Positions 25,315 to 34,356 of a stretch of DNA of 64,000 nt are shown here, one piece after another. Each line of letters begins with the position of its first letter. Position 1 is the first letter of the stretch. Under the pieces are notes generated by a model. That model did not search any database. It was not told the DNA's origin and was given only the letters and a program-made list of their open reading frames with translations. The position numbers and the translations under genes are program-made. Source of the stretch: Eubacterium multiforme (lineage in GTDB: Bacteria > Bacillota > Clostridia > Clostridiales > Clostridiaceae); assembly GCF_030813415.1 (NCBI RefSeq), contig NZ_JAUSUF010000014.1, positions 1-64,000 of the forward strand. Reading direction: 5' to 3'.

Positions 25315-26478
25315 ATGAAGATCGATTGGAACAAAAAATATAATACTATAGCTGTTTATACATTTATTGTAATTTGTGCAAGTATTGTTTTTTATTTAGC
25401 AATATCACAGATGGGTTCTCTTATGAGTAAAATAGGGAATATAATAGCTATACTTAAGCCATTTATTTTAGGTTTTGCCATGGCTTATATTTTAAATTTC
25501 GTTTTAAAGTTTTATGAAAATAAAGTATTTGAAATGTCCGCTTTTAAAAAGGTTAAGATAAAATCAAAAAGAGGACTAGGATTATTATTTACATATGTTA
25601 CTGCGTTATTATTTATTGGATTGTTTATACAGTTTGTACTTCCACAATTAATTGATAGTATTGTTGGACTTGTTAATGATGTACCTGTATATATAAAGGA
25701 TGCAAATAATTTTATTAATGAAACTATAGGTAGTCTTGATGTACAAGAACATTATTTAACATTAATAAATGAAAAGTTTAATGGATTAATAGATTATATT
25801 ATTAAGGCATCAACAAATTTAATTCCTATGTTTGGAGCAATCTTAACAAATCTTTTATCAAGTATTTGGAACATAATGTTAGGACTTATAATTTCTATTT
25901 ATCTTTTAATAGAAAAAGAAAAGTTTTTTGCTTTAAATAAAAAAATGACTTATGCAATATTACCTAAAAGAGCAGCTGATAAAACTATAGAGTTAACTCA
26001 TAGAAGTAATGATACTTTTGGAAAGTTTTTAATTGGAAAAATATTAGATTCCTTTATTATTGGTATAATAACATTTTTAACATTAACAGTTGTTAGAATG
26101 CCATATTCACTTTTATTATCAGTAATAATAGGTATAACAAATATAATTCCTTTCTTTGGTCCATTTATTGGAGCAATACCATCAGTTATAATAGTTTTAT
26201 TTGTTTCACCAGTTAAAGCATTTTGGCTTATAATTATAATATTTATAATTCAACAAATAGATGGAAATATTATAGGACCTAAAATACTTGGAGATTCAAT
26301 TGGTATATCAGCTTTTTGGATTTTATTTTCAATATTAGTAGCTGGAAAATTCCTTGGAGTAGTAGGAATGATTATAGGAGTTCCTTTATTTGCAATTATT
26401 TACTCTATAATTAAAGAAATTGTAGAGGATAAATTAAAGAAAAAGGGATTAAAGGTTGATACTAAAGATTATATGTAA
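25315..26478 (+). CDS. AI-2E family (PerM/YdbI-like) transporter
   Basis: This 387-residue membrane protein of the AI-2 exporter superfamily has eight predicted helices: two at the N-terminus (about 13-33 and 38-60), one at about 70-95, a hydrophilic helical region (about 100-150), then five helices from about 165 on. Family marks are I-I-P-F-F-G-P-F-I-G-A-I-P and Q-Q-I-D-G-N-I-I-G-P-K-I-L-G. Members have been linked to AI-2 export or Na+/H+ antiport and the substrate here is unknown. It is monocistronic, closed by the terminator at 26524. Confidence 0.9.
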   Translation: MKIDWNKKYNTIAVYTFIVICASIVFYLAISQMGSLMSKIGNIIAILKPFILGFAMAYILNFVLKFYENKVFEMSAFKKVKIKSKRGLGLLFTYVTALLFIGLFIQFVLPQLIDSIVGLVNDVPVYIKDANNFINETIGSLDVQEHYLTLINEKFNGLIDYIIKASTNLIPMFGAILTNLLSSIWNIMLGLIISIYLLIEKEKFFALNKKMTYAILPKRAADKTIELTHRSNDTFGKFLIGKILDSFIIGIITFLTLTVVRMPYSLLLSVIIGITNIIPFFGPFIGAIPSVIIVLFVSPVKAFWLIIIIFIIQQIDGNIIGPKILGDSIGISAFWILFSILVAGKFLGVVGMIIGVPLFAIIYSIIKEIVEDKLKKKGLKVDTKDYM

Positions 26479-26523
26479 AATTATATTATTGTAATTAAAT
26501 TTTATAGATTTAGCTAAATTATT

Positions 26524-26556
26524 AAAAAGTCACTATAAATATAGTGACTTTTTTTG
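26524..26556 (+). terminator. Terminator after the AI-2E-like gene
   Basis: A perfect AAAAAGTCACTAT/ATAGTGACTTTTT stem is followed by a T-run. Confidence 0.88.
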
Positions 26557-26608
26557 AGATTGTTTTATATTATAAAGTAATGTAAATATGTATTTTACTA
26601 GATATAAT

Positions 26609-26649
26609 AAAAGACTGTTTAAGAAATAAAAATCTCTTAAGCAGTCTTT
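26609..26649 (+). repeat. 15-bp inverted repeat in the ABC exporter leader
   Basis: AAAGACTGTTTAAGA and TCTTAAGCAGTCTTT form a 15-bp hairpin (one G-U) with an 11-base loop. It sits directly after a TATAAT-like sequence (26603-26608) and has no T-tract on either side. It may be a repressor operator or a 5' UTR structure of the ABC operon rather than a terminator. Confidence 0.6.
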
Positions 26650-26760
26650 AAAATTCATTACAAATTTTATAAAAAAGTATTAGAAAAAATTATATTAATT
26701 GTGTAAAATAGTAAGTAAACATTTATTTAAAATATAGTTAAAGAAGGAGGAGAAGCAGTA

Positions 26761-28488
26761 ATGAAATTAATTTTAAATTATTTAAAAAGATATAAAGCAT
26801 TAATTGCATTAGATGTTCTGTCGGTATTTGGGTTTGCTTTAGTTGAACTTGGAATACCTACAATAATAGCAAAGATTATTGATGTTGGTATAGTTCATAA
26901 TGATATTCCCTATATTAAAAAAATGGGAACTGTAATTATAATAATTTCTATAATAGGAGTTCTTGGAACTATATTACTTGGATATTGTTCTTCAAGAATT
27001 TCTACTAGTATGACTAGGGATATTAGAAATGATATATTTGAAAAGTCACAGGAATTTTCACATAGTGAGTATGATAAATTTGGAATTTCTTCTATGATTA
27101 CTAGAACTACAAATGATGCTTTTCAATTACAACAGTTTGTTAATACAGTTTTAAGAGTAGCATTTATAACACCAGTAATGTTTACTATAAGTTTATTTAT
27201 GATAGTTAAAACAAGTTTATCATTATCATTAGTTTTAGCTATAACAATTCCATTTATAGTGGCAGGAGTAGTAATTGTAGCTAAAGTATCTCATCCAATG
27301 TCAATTAGTCAACAAAAGGGACTAGATAAGTTAAATCGTATATCTAGAGAAAATTTAACAGGAATAAGAGTTATTAGAGCTTTTGGAAATGACCATCATG
27401 AAGAAGAACGATTTAAAGATACTAATGAAAGTTATGCAAATATTTCTAAAAGATTAAATAAACTTATGTCAATTACTCAACCTACCTTTTTCTTATTATT
27501 AAATTTAGCTATAATTGCAATCTTTTGGATTTCAAGTAAAATGATAAATTCAGGAACGTTAGAAGTTGGTCAATTAGTTGCATTTATAGAGTATTTATTT
27601 CATGCAATGTTTTCTATTATGTTATTTTCTTTAGTTTTTGTAATGTATCCAAGGGCAGAAGTTTCAGCTAATAGAATTCAGGAATTATTAGATGAAACAC
27701 CTCTTATTAAGAATCCTAAAAATGGAGTTAAAGATACAAAGGAAAAAGGATATATAGAGTTTGAAAATGTTACCTTTACTTATCCTTATGGAGAGGAACC
27801 TGTACTTAAAAATATATCATTTAAAGCAAAAAAAGGAGAAACGATAGCTTTTATAGGAAGTACTGGTAGTGGAAAAAGTACATTAATTAATTTAATTCCA
27901 AGATTTTATGATGTTACAGAAGGCAGTATTAAAATAGATGGGGTAGATGTTAGAGATTATGACTTAAAAGCTTTAAGAAGAAAAATTGGATTTATACCTC
28001 AAAAGACATTATTATTTACAGGAAGTATAAAGAAAAATATTAAATTTGGTAAGAAGAATGCCAAAACAGGAGAAGTTGAACATTCAGCTAAAGTTGCTGA
28101 GGCTTATGAATTTATTTCAAGGAAACCTCATAAATTTGATGAAGAGATAAGTGAGGGTGGATCAAATGTTTCTGGTGGTCAAAAGCAGAGATTATCTATA
28201 GCAAGGGCTGTAGTTAGAAAACCTGAAATATATATTTTTGATGATAGTTTTTCAGCCTTAGATTTTAAAACAGATGCAATGGTTAGAGAAAAATTAAAGG
28301 CAGAAACAAAGGAATCAGTAGTTTTAATAGTTGCTCAAAGAATTAGTTCAATTTTAAATGCAGATAAAATTATAGTCCTTAATGAAGGTGAAGTTGTAGG
28401 AATTGGTACCCATAAGGAACTTCTTAAAAATTGCAATATTTATTATGAAATTGCTACATCTCAGCTTACAAAGGAGGAACTAGCATAA
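26761..28488 (+). CDS. Heterodimeric ABC exporter, subunit with degenerate ATPase site
   Basis: This 575-residue type IV ABC half-exporter has six membrane helices (about 15-300) and an NBD (about 325-575) with Walker A G-S-T-G-S-G-K-S and an intact signature V-S-G-G-Q-K-Q-R. Walker B is I-Y-I-F-D-D-S-F-S-A-L-D: the catalytic Glu is replaced by Asp, the mark of the non-hydrolysing site in heterodimers such as BmrCD, LmrCD and TM287/288. The stop overlaps the next start by one base. Drug or lipid export is likely by family, but the substrate is unknown. RBS AGGAGGAG. Confidence 0.92.
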   Translation: MKLILNYLKRYKALIALDVLSVFGFALVELGIPTIIAKIIDVGIVHNDIPYIKKMGTVIIIISIIGVLGTILLGYCSSRISTSMTRDIRNDIFEKSQEFSHSEYDKFGISSMITRTTNDAFQLQQFVNTVLRVAFITPVMFTISLFMIVKTSLSLSLVLAITIPFIVAGVVIVAKVSHPMSISQQKGLDKLNRISRENLTGIRVIRAFGNDHHEEERFKDTNESYANISKRLNKLMSITQPTFFLLLNLAIIAIFWISSKMINSGTLEVGQLVAFIEYLFHAMFSIMLFSLVFVMYPRAEVSANRIQELLDETPLIKNPKNGVKDTKEKGYIEFENVTFTYPYGEEPVLKNISFKAKKGETIAFIGSTGSGKSTLINLIPRFYDVTEGSIKIDGVDVRDYDLKALRRKIGFIPQKTLLFTGSIKKNIKFGKKNAKTGEVEHSAKVAEAYEFISRKPHKFDEEISEGGSNVSGGQKQRLSIARAVVRKPEIYIFDDSFSALDFKTDAMVREKLKAETKESVVLIVAQRISSILNADKIIVLNEGEVVGIGTHKELLKNCNIYYEIATSQLTKEELA

Positions 28489-30278
28489 TGAATAGATTTG
28501 AAAAAATAAAAACTAATTTAAAAAAGCTTTCTCCTTATGTTAAAAGATACAAAAGAGGATTTTTATCTGCTATTTTATTTATAGTTATAGCAGCTATAAT
28601 AAGTGCAATTTCTCCAAAGGTTGAAGGTCTTATAATTACTAGACTTACAGATGATGTAATTGAAATAGCAAAAGGAATACCTGGAGTTACTGTAAATTTT
28701 AATTATATTTTTAAAATACTTGTTATATTAGCTTGCTTTTATATTTCATATACACTTTTCACATATGCTGCAACATTTTTATTAACAAATGCAATTCAAA
28801 ATACTATGAGAGATTTAAGAAATGCTGTTCAAAATAAAATTAGAAAACTTCCTATAAGTTATTTTGATAGTAACAGTTATGGGGATGTATTAAGTAGAAT
28901 ATCTAATGATGTTGATACCATATCTAATGCATTTCAACAAAGTTTTAGCCAAGTAATTAATTCTATATTAGCTGTTGTACTTGCAGTTTCAATGATGTTT
29001 ACAATTAATATAACTATGACACTTATAGCAATACTTATAATTCCTATAAGTTATTTTGTTTCAAAATTTATTGTAAATAAATCACAAAAATTATTTGAAG
29101 GACAGCAAAATGCTTTAGGCAAATTAAATGGTAAAGTTCAAGAAATGTATACTGGATTTAATGAAATAAAGTTATATGGAAAAGAAGAAGATTCAATAAG
29201 AGAGTTTAAAGAAATTAATAATGAACTTTGTACTAATGGATTTAAGGCGCAGTTTGTATCTAGTATGATGTCACCTTTAGTTTCCCTTGTAACATATTTA
29301 GGAATAGCAGTTATGGCAATTATAGGACCTATATATGCTATAAAGGGAATAATTACAGTTGGTAATCTTCAAGCTTTTATTAGATATATATGGCAAATTA
29401 ATCAACCTCTTTCTCAAATAACTCAGTTATCTTCAAGTATACAGGCAGCCTTTGCAGCAATAGAGCGTGTATTTGAAATATTAGATGAAAAGGAAGAGAG
29501 TAAGGATCCAGAGCATCCAATTAAAATAAAAAAATTACGTGGAGATGTTACATTTGAACATGTTAAATTTGGATATAATGATGATAAAATTCTTATAGAA
29601 GATTTAAGTGCAGAAGTTAAAAGTGGTCAGAGGGTTGCAATTGTTGGACCAACTGGAGCTGGAAAGACAACCTTAATTAATTTATTAATGAGATTTTATG
29701 ATATTAAAGGTGGTTCAATAAAAATAGATGGAGTAGATACTAGAGATATGAAACGTGAGGATTTACGTTCAATGTTTGGAATGGTTCTTCAAGATACATG
29801 GCTATTTAATGGAACAATTTATGAAAATATTGAATATGGTAGATTTGGAGCATCAAAAGAAGAAATTATTAAAGCTGCTAAAATAGCAAATGTACATCAC
29901 TTTATTAAAACTCTTCCAGATGGTTATAATATGTTTTTAAATGAAGAGGCATCTAATATATCACAGGGAGAAAAACAATTATTAACTATAGCAAGAGCTA
30001 TAATTTCAGATCCTTCAATTCTTATATTAGATGAAGCAACTAGCTCTGTAGATACAAGGCTTGAAATATTACTTCAAAAGGCTATGCAAAATATAATGAA
30101 GGGCAGAACAAGTTTTGTTATAGCTCATAGACTTTCAACAATTCGTAATGCAGATTTGATTTTAGTTATGAATGAAGGAAGTATTATAGAACAAGGAAAC
30201 CATGAAGAGCTTATGGCAAAGGGTGGCTTTTATGAGAAACTTTATAATAGTCAATTTGCAAATAGTGAAGAGAAATAA
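28488..30278 (+). CDS. Heterodimeric ABC exporter, subunit with catalytic Walker B
   Basis: This 596-residue partner of the preceding half-transporter has six membrane helices (about 20-310). Its NBD (about 350-596) has Walker A G-P-T-G-A-G-K-T and a proper Walker B I-L-I-L-D-E with the catalytic Glu. Its signature is altered to I-S-Q-G-E-K-Q, so in the dimer its Walker sites face the intact signature of the partner (consensus site) while its altered signature faces the partner's degenerate Walker B. This complementarity shows that the two genes form one asymmetric exporter. It starts at the last base of the previous gene (TAATG) and ends at a terminator. Confidence 0.93.
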   Translation: MNRFEKIKTNLKKLSPYVKRYKRGFLSAILFIVIAAIISAISPKVEGLIITRLTDDVIEIAKGIPGVTVNFNYIFKILVILACFYISYTLFTYAATFLLTNAIQNTMRDLRNAVQNKIRKLPISYFDSNSYGDVLSRISNDVDTISNAFQQSFSQVINSILAVVLAVSMMFTINITMTLIAILIIPISYFVSKFIVNKSQKLFEGQQNALGKLNGKVQEMYTGFNEIKLYGKEEDSIREFKEINNELCTNGFKAQFVSSMMSPLVSLVTYLGIAVMAIIGPIYAIKGIITVGNLQAFIRYIWQINQPLSQITQLSSSIQAAFAAIERVFEILDEKEESKDPEHPIKIKKLRGDVTFEHVKFGYNDDKILIEDLSAEVKSGQRVAIVGPTGAGKTTLINLLMRFYDIKGGSIKIDGVDTRDMKREDLRSMFGMVLQDTWLFNGTIYENIEYGRFGASKEEIIKAAKIANVHHFIKTLPDGYNMFLNEEASNISQGEKQLLTIARAIISDPSILILDEATSSVDTRLEILLQKAMQNIMKGRTSFVIAHRLSTIRNADLILVMNEGSIIEQGNHEELMAKGGFYEKLYNSQFANSEEK

Positions 30279-30323
30279 TATTAATAATTAATTGATAAAA
30301 GAAAAAAGAATTTCTAAAGTATT

Positions 30324-30355
30324 AAAAAGCTGTAGACAAACTACAGCTTTTTTTG
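30324..30355 (+). terminator. Terminator of the ABC exporter operon
   Basis: A perfect AAAAAGCTGTAG/CTACAGCTTTTT stem runs into a T-run. The remaining roughly 330 bases to the MMPL gene are AT-rich with no ORF. An imperfect inverted repeat (AAGG...TTTAAA at 30475-30490, TTTAAATAAA...CCTT at 30512-30527) may be an operator. Confidence 0.9.
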
Positions 30356-30691
30356 CACAAAAAAATATTAATAATATATTTACAGTAAATTATATTATTA
30401 ATGGGAAATATAATTATAAATTTGGTGTTTTAATCAAAAATTTCCATAAAATAATATAAGTTTTATAAAGTGAGAAGGATTTATTTAAAAATAAGGGTAT
30501 TTACATATAAATTTAAATAAAAACCTTTGATGTATTATTAAAATATATTAAGAATCTATATACAAAATAATTAAATTATAAATTATTTTAATAAAATTAA
30601 GTTTAAAACTTAGTTTCATTTTTAAAAAATTTCTCTAAAGTGATATATTTTTTTATGTAGTTAATAATAAAATGAAAAGGGGGTATTATAT

Positions 30692-33600
30692 ATGGAAGAA
30701 AATAAAAGTAAGAAAAGATTAAAGAAAGTCTTTAGCTTTGGAACATTAATTTTATGGTGTGTAGTAGTTTTAATATTATTATTTAATTCTCCATCTCTTA
30801 GTAAGCTAGTTACTAAAAAGGGAGGAATACAATTACCTAATGATTATTCATCGAAAATCTCTAGTATTTTAAATGAAAACAATAAGTTTAATAGCAATGA
30901 TAGTTACATAGCTGTATTCCATTCTAACAATGGATTAAATGAAAATGATAAAGAAAATATTAAAAAGACTATTGAAAACTTAAAGAAAGATAAATCAAGT
31001 ATTTATATAGACAGTATAGTTAACAGCTTTGATACTCCACAATTAAAATCTCAATTAGTATCAGGTAATAATAAAACAATAATGGCACTAATTACAATAA
31101 ACCCAAATGGTGCACAAACTAATACTGTAAAGAAGGCAATAGATAGTAAGTTAAAAACACCTGGAGTGGAAACATATCTTACAGGAGAAAAGCTAATAGA
31201 ATCTGATGTTAATTTAGCAGCACAGAGAGGACTTAATAAGACACAAAGTATAACAGTGGTATTTATATTTATTGTATTAATATTATTATTTAAATCAATA
31301 GTAACTCCATTTATACCTTTATTAACTGTAGGAATCAGCTATCTTGCAGCACAATCAGTAGTAGCAATTTTAGCTGGTAAATATAATTTTCCTCTTTCAA
31401 ATTATACTCAAATATTTATGATATGTATAATGTTTGGAATAGGAACAGATTATTCTATTTTACTTTTAAATAGGTTTAAAAGGGAGCTTGCAGGTGGGGC
31501 AGATAGATTTGAAGCTGTAAAGACAACATATAAAACCGCAGGTAAGACAGTATTATCTAGTGCAACTTCTGTATTTGTAGTATTTGCTTCATTAAATTTT
31601 ATAGGATTTAATTTATATAGAAGTGCAGTAGCTGTTGCTATAGGTATAGTATTTTTAATAGGTGCATTATTTACAATATTTCCATCAGTTATGCTGCTTC
31701 TTGGCAAAAATATTTTTTGGCCTGTTAAAAAGAAAATTTCAGTTGAGGAAAATAAATTATGGGGAAAACTTGGAAACTTTGCTTTTAGTAAGCCAGTACA
31801 AACTTTGATTATTATAGTAGTAATACTTATAGTTCCAATACTATTTAATAATTGGAATGAATCCTTTAATAATTTAAATGAAATAGGTGATAATTATTCA
31901 TCTAAAAAGGGATTCAATATTGTAGCAGATGATTTTGGAATTGGAAAAGCTTCACCAGTATCTATATATATTCAAAATGGTGAAAATATGAAAAAGCCAG
32001 AGTATATAGCTTTAATAGAGAAAATATCAAATGATTTACAAAATTCTAATAAAAACATTAATTCTGTTTTAAGTGTTACAAGACCAACAGGAACTAGGTT
32101 AGATGAAATATATGTAAATAATCAAGCTGGAGATGTTTATAAAGGAGTAAAAAAAGCAAATGGTGGTTTAAATGAAATTAAAGGTGGATTAAATAAAGCA
32201 GGAAATAAAATAAATAGTTCTAAATCAAAATTAAAGGGAGCAGAGAAGGGAACAGAAACACTGCAAAATGGTACATTGAAAACTAAAAATGGTGTAAATG
32301 AACTTCAAGATGCCTTAAAAGAATTAGAAAATAGTATTAATTTAGAACATAATGGTGCAACTGAATTAAAGGACGGCGTAGATAAGGCACAAAAGAAATT
32401 AGATAAATTAAAATTAAGTAAAAGTGAAATTGAAAATGCTTATAATGAGATAACTGGTAAGGTAAGTAGTATATTAGATAAGGTAAATAAATTTAACAAT
32501 ATAGCTAATAGTTCAGGAATTGTAAATATTGATAGCAGTCAATTTAAAGATGTTTTATCATCAGTTAAAAAAGACTTAAATGCATATTTAGCAATGCATC
32601 CTGAAGCAGCTAAAGATAAGAATTTTCAAAAGTTTGTTAATGATATAGATACTTTAGCAAACAACACAAATAATATACAAGGAAAACTAAATAAAGATAT
32701 ATTTAATCAAATAAAAGATTTAAATGGAGATATTGGATTTTTAAATAATTCAATGAAAGAATTAAATAATAAAAAAGATCAAATAATGAATGATTTAAAT
32801 AAGTTTAATTCAGGAATTTCAACAGTTGAAAGTGGATTAAATGCTTTGGATTCAGGACTTGGTAAGTCTTCAAAAGGTGGAGCAGAAATACTTGGAAAAG
32901 TACCTGAGATTTCAAGTGCTTTATCTAAAATAGCTAATGGACAAGAGCAGATAGAAAATGGATTTAAACAATTTTCAGGAGAGGTAAATGAATTATCAGA
33001 AGGATTAAAATCAGGTTCTAATGGTATTCAAGAAATACAACATGGACTTAAATATGCTAATGGTTTTATTAATGATTGGTCTAACCTTTCTTATAATGTT
33101 TCAGGAATTTGTGTTCCAATAGAAGTATTTAATAATAGTGAATTCCAACAATCATTAAATCAATATATAAGTCCAGATGGTAAGCTTGCAGTTATTAATG
33201 TAATAACTGATAAGAATCCATACTCTAATGAGGCTGTAAATGAAATTCCACAAATGGAGAATGTAGTAAATAACAGTATAAAAGGAACTAATTTAGAAAA
33301 TGCAAATATTGGAGTTGGAGGAATTGCAAGTACAACCTATGAAACTAAAATGATGGCACAAAAGGATTATAATAAGGCATTGATTTTTGTAATAATTGGA
33401 GTATCAATAACTTTAGTTATAATATTAAGATCTTTAGTAATGCCAATATATTTAATGGCATCACTTATATTAAGTTACTTTACATCATTAAGTATAATTC
33501 AAATTATAGTTGAAAAAGTAATGGGCTATCCAGGTATATCATGGATAACATCATTCTTTGGATTTGTGGTACTTATGGCCCTTGGAATAGATTATTCAAT

Positions 33601-33931
33601 ATTTATAATGACAAGATTTAATCAAGATGATAACAGTGATATAAAAGAACGTATAATAACAACAATGAGATTAATGGGAGGAGTAATATTATCAGCTGTA
33701 ATTATATTAAGTGGAACATTTGCAGCATTAATCCCATCAGGAGTATTATCTTTAGTTGAAATAGCAATGGTTGTTTTAGCTGGTATATTACTTTATGTTG
33801 TAGTTATATTACCTTTATTTATTCCAGCTATGGTAAGAATATTTGGTAAAGCAAATTGGTGGCCATTTAGGGTAATGATAGAAAAAGATAACAAAGATAA
33901 TGAAAAAGGCAATGAAGATAATAAAAATTAA
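30692..33931 (+). CDS. MMPL/RND family membrane protein
   Basis: This 1079-residue protein has two RND/MMPL halves: TM1 near 15-32, a periplasm-side-like loop (about 40-180), five helices (about 185-345), a further helix near 370, a very long external segment (about 390-890) rich in Asn/Lys and heptad-like helices, and five C-terminal helices (about 895-1055). The proton-relay motif G-I-G-T-D-Y-S-I in the first half is mirrored by A-L-G-I-D-Y-S-I in the second. Family members export lipids, peptidolipids or drugs by proton motive force. The long coiled-coil extracellular insert recalls YhgE/Pip proteins. It is monocistronic and the substrate is unknown. Confidence 0.9.
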   Translation: MEENKSKKRLKKVFSFGTLILWCVVVLILLFNSPSLSKLVTKKGGIQLPNDYSSKISSILNENNKFNSNDSYIAVFHSNNGLNENDKENIKKTIENLKKDKSSIYIDSIVNSFDTPQLKSQLVSGNNKTIMALITINPNGAQTNTVKKAIDSKLKTPGVETYLTGEKLIESDVNLAAQRGLNKTQSITVVFIFIVLILLFKSIVTPFIPLLTVGISYLAAQSVVAILAGKYNFPLSNYTQIFMICIMFGIGTDYSILLLNRFKRELAGGADRFEAVKTTYKTAGKTVLSSATSVFVVFASLNFIGFNLYRSAVAVAIGIVFLIGALFTIFPSVMLLLGKNIFWPVKKKISVEENKLWGKLGNFAFSKPVQTLIIIVVILIVPILFNNWNESFNNLNEIGDNYSSKKGFNIVADDFGIGKASPVSIYIQNGENMKKPEYIALIEKISNDLQNSNKNINSVLSVTRPTGTRLDEIYVNNQAGDVYKGVKKANGGLNEIKGGLNKAGNKINSSKSKLKGAEKGTETLQNGTLKTKNGVNELQDALKELENSINLEHNGATELKDGVDKAQKKLDKLKLSKSEIENAYNEITGKVSSILDKVNKFNNIANSSGIVNIDSSQFKDVLSSVKKDLNAYLAMHPEAAKDKNFQKFVNDIDTLANNTNNIQGKLNKDIFNQIKDLNGDIGFLNNSMKELNNKKDQIMNDLNKFNSGISTVESGLNALDSGLGKSSKGGAEILGKVPEISSALSKIANGQEQIENGFKQFSGEVNELSEGLKSGSNGIQEIQHGLKYANGFINDWSNLSYNVSGICVPIEVFNNSEFQQSLNQYISPDGKLAVINVITDKNPYSNEAVNEIPQMENVVNNSIKGTNLENANIGVGGIASTTYETKMMAQKDYNKALIFVIIGVSITLVIILRSLVMPIYLMASLILSYFTSLSIIQIIVEKVMGYPGISWITSFFGFVVLMALGIDYSIFIMTRFNQDDNSDIKERIITTMRLMGGVILSAVIILSGTFAALIPSGVLSLVEIAMVVLAGILLYVVVILPLFIPAMVRIFGKANWWPFRVMIEKDNKDNEKGNEDNKN

Positions 33932-33939
33932 AATTTGTG

Positions 33940-33968
33940 TTGACAAATAATTCTAAATAATATAATAT
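33940..33968 (+). promoter_or_regulatory. Promoter of the brnQ T-box leader
   Basis: TTGACA (33940-33945), 17 bases, then TAATAT (33963-33968), with TATAAT two bases earlier. It lies only nine bases past the MMPL stop codon. Confidence 0.75.
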
Positions 33969-33989
33969 TAGATAAATAAATTTTTTAAA

Positions 33990-34270
33990 TAAATTCTGTG
34001 AAGAGAAAAAGTAAATTATAATATTGTTCCAAAGAGAGTTGGCATTTTGCTGAAAGCCAATGTTCAATATATATTTGAAAATCATCTCTGAGAAGTAAGG
34101 CTGAAAGTTTTAGTAAGCTTTATCGGACATTTCACCGTTAAAAGAAAAGCGTATTATTTAGTACGTAACTTAAGAGCTATAAAGATATATTTATATTTTG
34201 TTATATTTTTATAGAATTAGGGTGGTAACGCGATTAAACCTCGTCCCTTATTTTAGGGACGGGGTATTTT
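33990..34270 (+). promoter_or_regulatory. T-box riboswitch, isoleucine-type
   Basis: Stem I has AAAGAGAGTTGG and a distal loop. The specifier region GAAAATCATCTCTGAG holds tandem ATC triplets at 34081 and 34084 (Ile). The antiterminator T-box TTAGGGTGGTAACGCG (34218-34232) has TGGT, fitting an A-CCA tRNA end. Its AGGG and GCGA pair with CCCT and TCGT. The competing terminator is CCTCGTCCCT/AGGGACGGGG (34239-34264) plus T-run. Uncharged tRNA-Ile should turn on the branched-chain amino acid transporter downstream. Confidence 0.92.
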
Positions 34271-34291
34271 TATATTTAAGGGGGAATTTTT

Positions 34292-34324
34292 ATGGACATA
34301 GAAGGAGACATTATTATGAATTGA
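34292..34324 (+). other. Ten-codon mini-ORF between T-box and brnQ
   Basis: AAGGGGG followed by ATG opens a frame of ten codons ending at TGA 34322. A second ATG-AAT-TGA with its own GAAGGAG site nests inside it. It may be a relic of a lost gene or a coupling ORF. It is not in frame with brnQ. Confidence 0.25.
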
Positions 34325-34356
34325 AAAAGTTAAATAAAAAATTGGGGGCGACTAAA

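Noticed and set aside
34198..34356. N-terminal extension of brnQ
   Set aside because: It would translate the T-box antiterminator and terminator. A proper ATG with GGGGG lies at 34357.
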